A stretch of 64,000 nt of DNA from Pantoea sp. CCBC3-3-1. Its GTDB lineage: Bacteria; Pseudomonadota; Gammaproteobacteria; Enterobacterales; Enterobacteriaceae. Below, in pieces: positions 1-8,521 of this stretch (its first letter is position 1; every line of letters begins with the position of its first letter). The notes beneath the pieces are model-generated. The model was not told where the DNA came from and made no database searches. It worked only from the letters and a program-made list of their open reading frames with translations. Location of the stretch: contig NZ_CP034363.1 of assembly GCF_007981265.1 (NCBI RefSeq), positions 2,108,001 to 2,172,000 of the forward strand. The letters are read 5' to 3'. The translations under genes were made by a program, and so were the position numbers.

Positions 1-104
1 TCCTGGCGACGGCCGGTGGCAATAACCTTGTGTCCCTCAGCGATAAAGCGGCGGGTGATACTCTCTCCGAAGCCAGCGGTAGCGCCAGTTACAAATACAA
101 TCAT
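1..104 (-). CDS. ydfG: 3-hydroxy acid dehydrogenase YdfG, SDR family (N-terminal part only)
   Basis: The reverse strand opens with ATG at 104 and reads MIVFVTGATAGFGESITRRF, the Rossmann start of a short-chain dehydrogenase with the GxxxGxG-type NADP loop (GATAGFG); about 34 codons are visible before the window edge. The wording is that of E. coli YdfG, an NADP-dependent dehydrogenase of 3-hydroxy acids such as serine and allo-threonine that also reduces malonic semialdehyde in the cytoplasm. A GAGGAA ribosome site lies just upstream (about 111-117). It is divergent from the guanine deaminase operon. The family is certain; substrate preference is inferred from the family. Confidence 0.85.
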   Translation of the reverse strand, partial: MIVFVTGATAGFGESITRRFIAEGHKVIATGRRQ

Positions 105-198
105 CTCACTGTTCCTCAACACATTTTGGGTTTTAATCACCATATCATTTCCATCATGAACTGATAAGAACGGATTGGTTATGATTAATAAGAAAAAA

Positions 199-246
199 TG
201 CACGATGCTGGTGCGTTTCAGAACACCCTTGCGATGTTATGGTGCG
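199..246. promoter_or_regulatory. Tandem NtrC-like enhancer sites upstream of guaD
   Basis: Two 17-bp elements fit the NtrC pattern TGCAC-N7-GTGCA: TGCAC...GTGCG at 199-215 and TGCGA...GTGCG at 230-246. Their centres are 31 bp apart, about three helical turns, the usual arrangement of a strong NtrC enhancer. They lie about 200 bp before a sigma-54 promoter. Binding is inferred from sequence only. Confidence 0.7.
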
Positions 247-300
247 TCTGAAAACGCCTTGTTGCGGTTTATTCACTCCTGTAATCCCTTATAACGGCAT

Positions 301-340
301 GGCAATCGTTTGCTCACGCAGGCAACCGTTTGCGCATACG
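301..340. repeat. Two 20-bp tandem repeats with GCAA-N4-TTGC palindromes
   Basis: The segments 301-320 and 321-340 are imperfect copies, each containing GCAAYCGTTTGC, a short palindrome. Two identical-spaced palindromes between the NtrC-like sites and the sigma-54 promoter look like an operator for an unidentified regulator. No known consensus is claimed. Confidence 0.4.
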
Positions 341-420
341 ATTGGCCGGTAAGTCGCGCCTTTTTAAACGGGTTCTCTTATAATTAACTGAAAAATAAAG
401 GCTAATTTAAATTTTCCAGC

Positions 421-436
421 TGGCACGGCATTTGCA
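421..436 (+). promoter_or_regulatory. Sigma-54 (RpoN) promoter of the guaD-xdhABC operon
   Basis: TGGCACGGCATTTGCA matches the RpoN consensus TGGCACG-N4-TTGCA exactly, with the invariant GG and GC ten bases apart. It lies 68 bp upstream of the guaD start codon. With the NtrC-like pair at 199-246 it predicts expression under nitrogen limitation. Confidence 0.85.
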
Positions 437-504
437 ATTACCTCTTAAGGTTATCACCTGCGCTAATAAAGCGAGGGCCAGCGGCCCTCCCGGAAGGAAT
501 TGCT

Positions 505-1836
505 ATGTCAGTGTCCATTACTCAGGCTATTCGGGGCAGTTTTTTTGATATTGCCGCCACGGTCAGTCATCCACGGCAGTTGCCGGAGCAGGCCCGCTAT
601 ATTGAAGACGGTTTATTACTGCTTAATGGCGGCAAAATTATTTCGCTCCAGCGCTGGGAAGAAGGGCAGCATCAGCTAACCGATGCCGTTACAGTGACAG
701 ATTATCGCGGCAAGCTGATTGTGCCGGGCTTTGTTGATACGCATATTCACTATCCTCAAACGGAAATGATTGGCGCCTTTGGCGAGCAGTTACTGGAATG
801 GCTCCAACAATATACTTTCCCGACCGAGCGTCAGTATCACTGTCCCGACTATTCGGCAAAAATGTCGGCGTTTTTTCTGCACCAGCTGCTGAGTAACGGT
901 ACAACTACTGCTTTGGTGTTTGGTACCGTACATCCTCAGTCGGTAGAGGCGCTGTTCAGCGCGGCGGAAGCACTGGAAATGCGCCTGATCGCCGGGAAGG
1001 TCATGATGGATCGGCACGCGCCTGAATATCTGACCGAAACGCCGGAGCAGAGCTATGACCAGACGCGTGAACTGATTGAGCGCTGGCATAAGCGGGGCCG
1101 TCTCGGCTATGCGTTAACGCCACGCTTCGCGCCAACCTCATCACCTGCGCTACTGGCAAAAGTGCAACAGCTGAAAACGGAATATCCCGATACCTGGATG
1201 CATACGCACCTGAGTGAAAACCCGCAGGAAATCGCCTGGGTAAAAGCGCTGTTTCCCGATCACGACGGCTATCTTGACGTTTATCACCAGTATCAGTTAA
1301 CCGGGCGTCGCAGCGTGTTTGCACATTGTGTGCACCTGGCGGAAGAGGAGTGGGATTGCCTGCATCATACCCATTCCGCCATTGCTTTCTGTCCAACCTC
1401 GAATCTGTTTCTCGGCAGCGGGTTGTTTAATCTGCAAACCTGCTGGGATAAAGGCGTGAAAATGGGCATGGGTACCGACGTTGGCGCGGGCACCACCTTT
1501 AATATGCTGCAAACGCTGGGGGAAGCCTACAAAGTTGGCCAGCTTCAGCATTACAAACTGGCGGCGTACGAAGCCTTTTATCATGCCACGCTTGGCGGCG
1601 CCCGGGCGCTGGATCTGGATGATCACATCGGCAATTTCACTGCCGGTAAAGAGGCCGATTTTGTGGTGCTGGATCCGGCGGTTTCCGCGCTCCAGCAGAT
1701 GCGTTATGCCAACAGCCGCGATATTTGTGAAAAACTGTTTGTGCTGATGACGCTCGGGGACGACCGCAATATCGCCCACACCTGGGTGAACGGCAAATGT
1801 GTCTGGCAGCAGCAAAAAGAGGAGAAAGCCGCATGA
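505..1836 (+). CDS. guaD: Guanine deaminase
   Basis: A 443-residue amidohydrolase that deaminates guanine to xanthine in the cytoplasm. The zinc-binding set is complete: PGFVDTHIHYPQ with H80 and H82, HTHLSEN with H235, FAHCVHL with H274, and GTDVGAG with D325, spaced as in guanine deaminases. Length is normal for the family. A GGAAGGAA ribosome site precedes the ATG. The stop overlaps the start of xdhA (ATGA), so it leads a translationally coupled guaD-xdhABC operon: its product xanthine is the substrate of the next enzyme. A sigma-54 promoter and NtrC-like sites lie upstream. Assignment is secure. Confidence 0.95.
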   Translation: MSVSITQAIRGSFFDIAATVSHPRQLPEQARYIEDGLLLLNGGKIISLQRWEEGQHQLTDAVTVTDYRGKLIVPGFVDTHIHYPQTEMIGAFGEQLLEWLQQYTFPTERQYHCPDYSAKMSAFFLHQLLSNGTTTALVFGTVHPQSVEALFSAAEALEMRLIAGKVMMDRHAPEYLTETPEQSYDQTRELIERWHKRGRLGYALTPRFAPTSSPALLAKVQQLKTEYPDTWMHTHLSENPQEIAWVKALFPDHDGYLDVYHQYQLTGRRSVFAHCVHLAEEEWDCLHHTHSAIAFCPTSNLFLGSGLFNLQTCWDKGVKMGMGTDVGAGTTFNMLQTLGEAYKVGQLQHYKLAAYEAFYHATLGGARALDLDDHIGNFTAGKEADFVVLDPAVSALQQMRYANSRDICEKLFVLMTLGDDRNIAHTWVNGKCVWQQQKEEKAA

Positions 1837-3278
1837 TCCAGTTTTTACTCAATCAGGCCTTAGTCAGCGAAGCGGCAATCGATCCAAACCTGACCGTGCT
1901 GAATTATTTGCGCCAGTACAAGCGTCGCAGCGGGACAAAGGAAGGCTGTGCCTCCGGTGACTGTGGTGCCTGTACCGTCACGCTGGGTCGCGTCGAAAAC
2001 GGTGAAATGGTGTATGAAACCGCCAACAGCTGCATGACTTTTGTCAGTACGCTACAAGGCAAGCAGCTGATTACCGTCGAGGATTTGCAGCAGGCAGGCA
2101 AACTCCACCCGGTGCAACAAGCGATGGTGGATTGCCATGCTTCGCAGTGCGGGTTTTGCACGCCCGGCTTTGTTATGTCGCTGTTTACGCTGCAAAAAAA
2201 CAGCACGGGCTGGCAACAGCATCAGGCCGAGCAGGCGCTGGCAGGAAACTTATGCCGCTGCACCGGCTACCGGCCGATTGTCGATGCGGCCCGCAAGGCT
2301 TGTCATCACCCCGAGCCGGATAGCTTCCGCCAGCAGGAGGCCGAGACCGTAAAACGTCTGAGCGCGCTGAAAACCGCCGAAGTGCAGGAAATAGCATGTA
2401 ACGCGCATCGTTGCCTGTTACCGAAAACGCTGGATCAGCTGGGCGATCTGTTAAGCGAACATCCCGAAGCGAAGCTGCTGGCAGGCGGCACCGATCTGGC
2501 GCTTCAGGTAACGCAACACGCTAAAGCGTTGCCGTTGCTGATTGCGCTGGAACAGATTGATGAACTAAAAACCTGTCGGGCAGAGGCCGAAGAATGGGTG
2601 ATTGGCGCTGGCGTTTCGTTACAGCAGTGCCAGCTGTGGCTGCGCGAGCATATTCCGTCCTTTGCGCGGATCCTTGAACGTTTCGCCTCGCTGCAAATCC
2701 GCAATCAGGGAACGCTTGGCGGCAATATTGCTAACGGCTCGCCGATTGGTGATACGCCACCGATGCTGCTGGCGCTTAACGCCTCGCTGGAATTGCAAAA
2801 GGGTGGCAGGGTGCGCCGCCTGCCGCTGGCAGACTTTTTCCTCGGCTACCGACAAACTGCGCTACAACCCGGCGAATTTATTCGCGCCGTTATCATTCCA
2901 AAAGTGACGGCGTCACAAAATTTCCGCGCGTGGAAGGTTTCTAAACGGCTTGAAGATGATATCTCTGCGGTTTTCGCTGCTTTTGCACTGGAAATCGACA
3001 GCGACAACCGTGTAACGCAGGCGCGTATTGCCTTCGGCGGCATGGCCGACATACCGAAAAGGGCGTTGCACTGCGAACAACAGCTGTTGGGAAAACCCCT
3101 GACGCTGCAATCTGTCGAACAGGCATGCCGCGCGCTGGAACAGGATTTTACGCCGCTGAGCGATTTTCGCGCCAGCGCCCGCTACCGCTTACAGGTGGCT
3201 AAAAACCTGCTGCGTCGTTATCACGCGTCGTTTTCTGACGAGCTGCAACTGGTGGAGGTTTCCCGCTATGTCTCATAA
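1833..3278 (+). CDS. xdhA: Xanthine dehydrogenase small subunit (2Fe-2S and FAD)
   Basis: A 481-residue subunit carrying the two iron-sulfur clusters and FAD of bacterial xanthine dehydrogenase. Cluster ligands are visible: C39, C44, C47 and C67 (GCASGDCGAC and later Cys) and C106, C109, C141 and C143 (QCGFC, CRCTGY). The FAD domain follows with LLAGGTDLAL and TLGGNIANGSPIGD. I chose the ATG at 1833 rather than an upstream in-frame ATG at 1797 because it has an AGGAG site and the usual MIQFLL start, and it overlaps the guaD stop. The 3' end overlaps xdhB by 11 bases. Electrons pass from the molybdenum subunit through this chain to NAD+. Confidence 0.94.
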   Translation: MIQFLLNQALVSEAAIDPNLTVLNYLRQYKRRSGTKEGCASGDCGACTVTLGRVENGEMVYETANSCMTFVSTLQGKQLITVEDLQQAGKLHPVQQAMVDCHASQCGFCTPGFVMSLFTLQKNSTGWQQHQAEQALAGNLCRCTGYRPIVDAARKACHHPEPDSFRQQEAETVKRLSALKTAEVQEIACNAHRCLLPKTLDQLGDLLSEHPEAKLLAGGTDLALQVTQHAKALPLLIALEQIDELKTCRAEAEEWVIGAGVSLQQCQLWLREHIPSFARILERFASLQIRNQGTLGGNIANGSPIGDTPPMLLALNASLELQKGGRVRRLPLADFFLGYRQTALQPGEFIRAVIIPKVTASQNFRAWKVSKRLEDDISAVFAAFALEIDSDNRVTQARIAFGGMADIPKRALHCEQQLLGKPLTLQSVEQACRALEQDFTPLSDFRASARYRLQVAKNLLRRYHASFSDELQLVEVSRYVS

Positions 3279-5634
3279 TCGTCCGGAAGTAGCTGAAGAA
3301 GTGATTGCCAGACAATACCGGGAAGGCATCCAGAGCGGCGTCGGCAAAAGCAACAAGCATGAAAGTGCGGCAAAACACGTCTCGGGTGAAGCTGTCTTTA
3401 TTGACGACAAGCTGGAGTTGCCTGGCATGCTGCACCTCTCTCCCAGGCTGAGCGAGCATGCCCACGCTCGTATCCGCCACATTGATACCGCGCCTTGCTA
3501 TGCCATTCCGGGTGTCGTTAGCGTTTTGAGCTGGCAAAACGTGCCGGGCGAGCTGGATATCGGGCCGCTGGAACCTGGCGATCCCCTCCTGGCGAAGGAT
3601 GTGGTGGAGTATGCCGGCCAGATTGTGCTGGTCGTTGCCGCTGAAACGCCACACGCGGCGAGGCTGGCAGCCGATGCCGCGGTTATCGAATACGATCTGT
3701 TGACCCCCGTTCTGGACGTCAGAGAAGCGCTGGAAAAACAGCATTTTGTTCAGCAGCCTCATGTGCATCAGCGCGGTGATGTGCAGGCGGCGCTGTCACG
3801 AGCGGCACATCGCTTACAGGGCGAATTTCATATCGGCGGTCAGGAGCATTTCTATCTGGAAACCCAGGTAGCGATGGTGATCCCGGGAGAAGACCAGTCG
3901 CTACAGGTTTTCTCCTCTACCCAAAACCCGACCGAAGTGCAAAAGCTGGTGGCTTCGGTGATGGGTATCACTATGAACAAAGTGACCATTGATATGCGCC
4001 GGATGGGCGGCGGCTTTGGCGGTAAAGAAACGCAGGCCGCCGGCGTGGCCTGCCTGTGCGCGGTGGCAGCGCGCCTCACCGGTCGCCCGGTAAAAATGCG
4101 GCTTGGACGGCGGGACGATATGCGCATCACCGGCAAGCGGCATCCTTTTTACGTGCGCTACGATGTCGGCGTAGATGAGCAAGGGCGCTTTTGCGGCGTC
4201 AAAATCGATTTGGCGGCCAACTGCGGTTATTCGCTGGATCTCTCCGGTTCAATCGTCGATCGGGCCATGTTCCACGCGGATAACGCCTATTATCTCGGGG
4301 ATGCGCTGATCACCGGCTATCGCTGCCGTACTAACACCGCCTCCAACACCGCCTATCGCGGTTTTGGTGGGCCTCAGGGCATGGTCGCCATTGAACAAAT
4401 TATGGATCATATCGCCCGCAGGCTGACGCTGGATCCGCTGGAAGTGCGCAAGCGCAATTACTATGGCAAAGAGACGCGCAATATCACCCATTATCACCAA
4501 CGGGTTGAAGATAATCTGCTGGATGAAATGACTGAAATGCTTGAAACCAGCAGCGATTATGCGGCACGCCGGCGGGAAATCACCCTGTTAAACCAGAACA
4601 GTGCCTGGCTGAAGCGCGGTCTGGCGCTAACGCCGGTAAAATTCGGCATCTCTTTTACCTCCAGCTTTCTTAACCAGGCCGGTGCGCTGATCCTGATCTA
4701 TACCGACGGCACGGTGCAGCTCAATCACGGCGGCACGGAGATGGGTCAGGGACTGAACACGAAGGTCGCGCAGATCGTCGCGCAGGTGCTGCAAATCGAT
4801 GTCGATCAAATTCAGATCACCGCAACCGACACCGGCAAAGTGCCAAACACGTCACCCACCGCAGCGTCCAGCGGTGCAGATTTAAACGGTAAGGCGGCGC
4901 AAAACGCGGCGGAAATTCTTCGCGACCGGCTGATCGGCATGCTTTGCCAGCTGCACAGCTGTAGGGCAGATGAGGTCAGCTTTAGCAACGGCATTGTCAA
5001 AGTGCAGGAAAAACATTTTACCTTCCCCGATGTGGCGCAAATGGCCTGGCTCAATCAGGTGCCGCTTTCAGCCACCGGCTATTACAAAGTGCCCGGCATT
5101 CATTACGATCGTGAAGCGGGCCGCGGCACGCCGTTCTACTATTTTGCCTATGGCGCCGCCTGCGTGGAGGCGCTTGTCGATACGCTGACCGGTGAATACC
5201 GGCTGCTGCGGGCGGATATCCTGCATGACGTGGGCGCTTCGCTGAATCCGGCTATTGATATTGGTCAGGTGGAAGGCGGCTTTGTGCAGGGCGCTGGCTG
5301 GCTAACCTGCGAAGAGCTGGTGTGGAATGCGCAAGGCCGGTTGATGACCGACGGCCCGGCCAGCTATAAGATCCCGGCCATCGGCGATGTGCCGCCCGAT
5401 CTGCGGGTGACGCTGGTGGAAAACCGCAAAAATCCCAAAGACACGGTGTTTCACTCAAAAGCGGTAGGCGAGCCACCCTTTATGTTAGGCATTGCGGCCT
5501 GGTGTGCGATTCAGGATGCGGTGGCCAGCGTGGGCAATTATCAGCAACACCCGCTGCTGGACGCGCCAGCCACGCCGGAAAGGGTGTTTTGGGGAATGGA
5601 AAAAATGCGGACGGAGGCGGCTCATGAACGTTGA
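3268..5634 (+). CDS. xdhB: Xanthine dehydrogenase molybdopterin-binding subunit
   Basis: A 788-residue large subunit of the molybdenum hydroxylase family that oxidises hypoxanthine and xanthine to urate. Visible motifs are GGGFGGKE, AYRGFGGPQ (substrate pocket Arg region), GTEMGQGLNTK and KAVGEPPFMLG, whose Glu is the catalytic base in the family. Length is normal. It overlaps xdhA by 11 bases and xdhC by 11 bases, so the three are translationally coupled. No frame damage is seen. Confidence 0.95.
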   Translation: MSHNRPEVAEEVIARQYREGIQSGVGKSNKHESAAKHVSGEAVFIDDKLELPGMLHLSPRLSEHAHARIRHIDTAPCYAIPGVVSVLSWQNVPGELDIGPLEPGDPLLAKDVVEYAGQIVLVVAAETPHAARLAADAAVIEYDLLTPVLDVREALEKQHFVQQPHVHQRGDVQAALSRAAHRLQGEFHIGGQEHFYLETQVAMVIPGEDQSLQVFSSTQNPTEVQKLVASVMGITMNKVTIDMRRMGGGFGGKETQAAGVACLCAVAARLTGRPVKMRLGRRDDMRITGKRHPFYVRYDVGVDEQGRFCGVKIDLAANCGYSLDLSGSIVDRAMFHADNAYYLGDALITGYRCRTNTASNTAYRGFGGPQGMVAIEQIMDHIARRLTLDPLEVRKRNYYGKETRNITHYHQRVEDNLLDEMTEMLETSSDYAARRREITLLNQNSAWLKRGLALTPVKFGISFTSSFLNQAGALILIYTDGTVQLNHGGTEMGQGLNTKVAQIVAQVLQIDVDQIQITATDTGKVPNTSPTAASSGADLNGKAAQNAAEILRDRLIGMLCQLHSCRADEVSFSNGIVKVQEKHFTFPDVAQMAWLNQVPLSATGYYKVPGIHYDREAGRGTPFYYFAYGAACVEALVDTLTGEYRLLRADILHDVGASLNPAIDIGQVEGGFVQGAGWLTCEELVWNAQGRLMTDGPASYKIPAIGDVPPDLRVTLVENRKNPKDTVFHSKAVGEPPFMLGIAAWCAIQDAVASVGNYQQHPLLDAPATPERVFWGMEKMRTEAAHER

Positions 5635-6403
5635 TGACTGGATCACCGCACTGGCTTCACTCCGTGAAAAACGCGAGCCCTGTGTGTTGCTCACCGTGCT
5701 GGAGGACAAAGGTTCGGTGCCGCGCGATTGCGGCAGCAAAATGATTGTCACCGCCGGACGAACTTACCTGACTATCGGCGGCGGCCATCTGGAGTTTCAG
5801 TGTCTTGCTATCGCCCGCGAGATGCTCAACCAGCGTCATCCTCAGCCTAAAAGCGAACATTTCAACCTTGGCGCGCGCCTCGGGCAATGTTGCGGCGGCA
5901 TGGCTACCGTCCTGTTTGAACCGCTGTTGCAGACGCAGCCGCAGATCGTGGTTTTCGGCGCCGGTCATGTCGGACAGGCGCTGGTCAATTTGCTGGCTAC
6001 GTTACCCTGTCACGTATACTGGGTCGACGAGCGTCAGGCGCAGTTTACCGACGTGCCAGCGGGCGTGACGGTTTGCTGTCAGGAAGATCCGTGCGATCAG
6101 GTCAGGCTGATGCCGCCAGACAGTTACTACGTGGTGATGACGCATCACCATCCGCGCGATCTTGAATTATGCGAAGCCATTCTTAAGCGCGGCGATTATC
6201 ACTATTTTGGCGTGATAGGCTCACAAACCAAGCGCCAGCGGTTTAGCTATCGCCTTGAGGGGAAAGGGTTCAGTCCGCAGCAGCTGGCAACCATGCGCTG
6301 TCCGATTGGTTTGCCGGATGTAAAAGGGAAGCTGCCCGCAGAAATTGCCGTGGCGGTGGCGGGTGAAATCATCGCCAGCTATCAGCAGCAACATCTTCTC
6401 TGA
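5624..6403 (+). CDS. xdhC: Xanthine dehydrogenase accessory protein (molybdenum cofactor insertion)
   Basis: A 259-residue XdhC-family protein that binds the molybdenum cofactor, favours its sulfuration and hands it to XdhB. The N-terminal XdhC domain (GSVPRDCGSKM, TIGGGHLEF) is followed by a Rossmann-like domain with VVFGAGHVGQAL, then VMTHHHPRDLEL and GVIGSQTKRQRF. The ATG at 5624 gives the normal N terminus; the in-frame extension back to 5492 lies inside xdhB and is not needed. Last gene of the operon, followed by a hairpin. Confidence 0.93.
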   Translation: MNVDDWITALASLREKREPCVLLTVLEDKGSVPRDCGSKMIVTAGRTYLTIGGGHLEFQCLAIAREMLNQRHPQPKSEHFNLGARLGQCCGGMATVLFEPLLQTQPQIVVFGAGHVGQALVNLLATLPCHVYWVDERQAQFTDVPAGVTVCCQEDPCDQVRLMPPDSYYVVMTHHHPRDLELCEAILKRGDYHYFGVIGSQTKRQRFSYRLEGKGFSPQQLATMRCPIGLPDVKGKLPAEIAVAVAGEIIASYQQQHLL

Positions 6404-6415
6404 GAAAGTTGCTGC

Positions 6416-6452
6416 CTGAGCGGCCCGCACGGCGGGGGCGGGAGCCGCTCAG
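6416..6452 (+). terminator. Hairpin after xdhC
   Basis: Arms CTGAGCGGC (6416-6424) and GCCGCTCAG (6444-6452) are perfectly complementary around a GC-rich loop. The T-tract is weak, but the site lies between convergent genes. Confidence 0.55.
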
Positions 6453-6461
6453 AAATATTAT

Positions 6462-6929
6462 TCAGGTGAGACGGTAAAAGTCGATGGTCACGCCGTCGGG
6501 CGTACGCTGGCCGGTACTGACGAAGACCGATTCCGTTAACCATGCTAAAGCCGGATCGTAGATTTCAAATGACGGCACGGTGCGAAAATAAAGTTCTTCA
6601 GTAGGGATACTGCTGAAAAAACGCATATCCTCATCGAACAGTCGGGAGCGGAACGCTTCCGGCACGCGACGAACCCCGTTATTTTCTATATAAACAGGGC
6701 CATGGTCAGTTTTTAGCGCGTAACGGGCCGAGAGCTTACACAGACCGTCGGGCATCACAATCTGGCTGTCAACGCCGCCAGCCATTACTTCTCCGTTCAG
6801 TTTTCCGCTCACCGTTCCGGAAAGGACAGGGATCAGCTGTCGCTTCCCGTACTCGCTGCTGTTCGAGACAATCTCAGGTTTCCCTACGTTCACTTTCACT
6901 GAAAAACTGTATTCAAGATCGGGTTTCAT
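6462..6929 (-). CDS. DUF3237 family protein
   Basis: A 155-residue cytoplasmic protein with the layout of the DUF3237/UPF0311 family: an N-terminal strand-rich part, DGLCKLSARYALKTDHG in the middle and DPALAWLTESVFVSTGQR near the C terminus. No catalytic role is established for the family and no signal or membrane segment is visible. AGGAAAG precedes the start. It is 19 bases downstream of the MBL hydrolase on the same strand, so the two probably form an operon, possibly with padC further upstream. A link to aromatic or phenolic compound breakdown is inferred only from that context. Confidence 0.75.
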   Translation of the reverse strand: MKPDLEYSFSVKVNVGKPEIVSNSSEYGKRQLIPVLSGTVSGKLNGEVMAGGVDSQIVMPDGLCKLSARYALKTDHGPVYIENNGVRRVPEAFRSRLFDEDMRFFSSIPTEELYFRTVPSFEIYDPALAWLTESVFVSTGQRTPDGVTIDFYRLT

Positions 6930-6948
6930 TTCACTTTCCTGGCAAGGT

Positions 6949-7818
6949 TCAGCCTTTTTCCTGTAGCGTGGCGGTCATATTTCTTAATGACACCGGCCAG
7001 TCGCCCGGCCAGTTGTACTTATCCTTAATGATTTTCGCGCTGTATTCCAGGCAAATTTTTACCGGCAGATCGGGATAGATCCGTTCCATTTCAGCGATTA
7101 ACGCCTCGCTGGTGCCGACACGCTGCAACACGTTAAGAAAGTCCTGGATATATCTGCGGGTAAAACCGATGGCGGAAGGGCTAAAATTGCCCGGAAGGCT
7201 TGAATGGCCAGGCACAACGGCTTCAGGTCGCAATGCTTCAATGATATCCAGGCTTTGCATCCATTGTGCGATACGTTCCGGCGTGCGCATATCCGCTATC
7301 CAGACATGGGCGTTATTAAAGACCAGATCGGACGCGATAAGGGTTTTAAGAGAGGGGATCCACAACGGAGCAATCGTTATGCAGTCACCGCTCATCTGGC
7401 CGAGGATTTTGATCTCATGACCTTCGAGATAAAGCGTGTCCTCTTCGACTGGCCTGACTGCAAATTTTGTTTTTGCCCCATTTTTCTGCAAAACTTCCCG
7501 CCCCCAGTAATCGATTTTAAAATCGAAAGCGTCGTTAACATCACTGGCGACGGTTTTACAGGAAATAACGTCAGCATCAGGAAAAACCTGTTTGATCACC
7601 TCCAGCCCCAGAAAATGGTCCGGGTGCAGGTGGGTAATAAAAATCCTTTTCAGCTCCCGTCCGCTTTCAATAATATCAGCCACCAGCCGGTGTGCATTCG
7701 CCAGGGTAAATTGCGCATCAACCAACAGGGCTTCTTTCTTCCCCATGATCAGCGTGGAGCTGACGCCAAAACCATCGTGCTTATCACTGCTGATAAAAAC
7801 CTGGGTGGATAAGTCCAT
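6949..7818 (-). CDS. MBL-fold metallo-hydrolase
   Basis: A 289-residue metallo-beta-lactamase-fold hydrolase. The metal motif THLHPDHFLG (H63, H65, D67, H68) is intact, with later VVPGHSS supplying another His and SDLVF the bridging Asp region. There is no signal peptide, so it should act in the cytoplasm on a small ester, thioester or lactone; the substrate cannot be told. AGAGGATC precedes the start. It is followed by the DUF3237 gene and preceded at about 100 bases by padC on the same strand. It is not a carbapenemase-type enzyme by context or lack of export signal. Confidence 0.8.
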   Translation of the reverse strand: MDLSTQVFISSDKHDGFGVSSTLIMGKKEALLVDAQFTLANAHRLVADIIESGRELKRIFITHLHPDHFLGLEVIKQVFPDADVISCKTVASDVNDAFDFKIDYWGREVLQKNGAKTKFAVRPVEEDTLYLEGHEIKILGQMSGDCITIAPLWIPSLKTLIASDLVFNNAHVWIADMRTPERIAQWMQSLDIIEALRPEAVVPGHSSLPGNFSPSAIGFTRRYIQDFLNVLQRVGTSEALIAEMERIYPDLPVKICLEYSAKIIKDKYNWPGDWPVSLRNMTATLQEKG

Positions 7819-7922
7819 TTACGATCCTCTTGTTGGCTAAAAGGAGGCGCTGGAATGCCTCCCTGAGATTACTGACAGAGTAGTGGCAGGGGGAGAGCAA
7901 AAGCGCGCTCCCTTTTCGCTGA

Positions 7923-8429
7923 TTAACGCAGATTGTCCGGGAAGTTGGCTGGCAGCTCGCTCGCCGCACAGTTTATGACGCTGTCATCGTCAGGGCCACA
8001 ATCGCGAACGAAAGTGATGGTAGCGAACTCATCAATCACTTCGGTAGGATAAGCCGGGCCAGCTTCGCGATAGCGTTCCATCTCGGCGATGTGCTCATTC
8101 TGGAAACAGACGGTTTTCTCCGGATTGTTCATTACCCAACGTGGGAAGAAAATCGTGCCGTGGAACAGGTTGTCACCGAGGTTTGCAATCAGGCTGACGT
8201 CAGTACCGGTAGGCTCAGTCCAGGAGATTTTGTAGGTCTCCTGACCGACGCGGACGATATAAGCACGCTGATCTTTTACCCAACGGTTGCCGACCAGCCC
8301 GCTGTGAATACGGTAGTCCAGCGTCTGTTCATTTTTCACGTAAATTTCATAATTCCAGCCGTTGTCGTAGGTATAAACCAGGTGTTTACCAACGAAACCA
8401 CTAAGATCCTGTTTATCGAATTTGCTCAT
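7923..8429 (-). CDS. padC: Phenolic acid decarboxylase
   Basis: A 168-residue phenolic acid decarboxylase that converts ferulic, p-coumaric and caffeic acids to 4-vinyl phenols, a detoxification of plant hydroxycinnamates. Residues matching those reported as catalytic in the Bacillus enzyme are present at a constant offset of eight: Y19, Y21, R49 and E72 (HLVYTYDNGW, GLVGNRW, ISWTEPTG). The lipocalin-like core GTIFFPRWV is intact. AAGGAG precedes the ATG. It is divergent from a LysR regulator across a 92-bp gap that holds an inverted repeat, which suggests substrate-responsive control. It fits a plant-associated lifestyle. Confidence 0.93.
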   Translation of the reverse strand: MSKFDKQDLSGFVGKHLVYTYDNGWNYEIYVKNEQTLDYRIHSGLVGNRWVKDQRAYIVRVGQETYKISWTEPTGTDVSLIANLGDNLFHGTIFFPRWVMNNPEKTVCFQNEHIAEMERYREAGPAYPTEVIDEFATITFVRDCGPDDDSVINCAASELPANFPDNLR

Positions 8430-8471
8430 GATTTATTCTCCTTCATTGAATGGCTTTAGATTATCATTCTG

Positions 8472-8518
8472 AATTTTCGATGAATAATGCTATTTTTAAA
8501 TCAAACCTATCGAAATTT
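8472..8518. promoter_or_regulatory. Inverted repeat in the padC/LysR intergenic region
   Basis: AATTTTCGAT (8472-8481) and ATCGAAATTT (8509-8518) form a 10-bp inverted repeat with one mismatch, centred between the divergent starts. Position and symmetry suit an operator for the adjacent LysR protein. Binding is inferred. Confidence 0.5.
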
Positions 8519-8521
8519 TGG

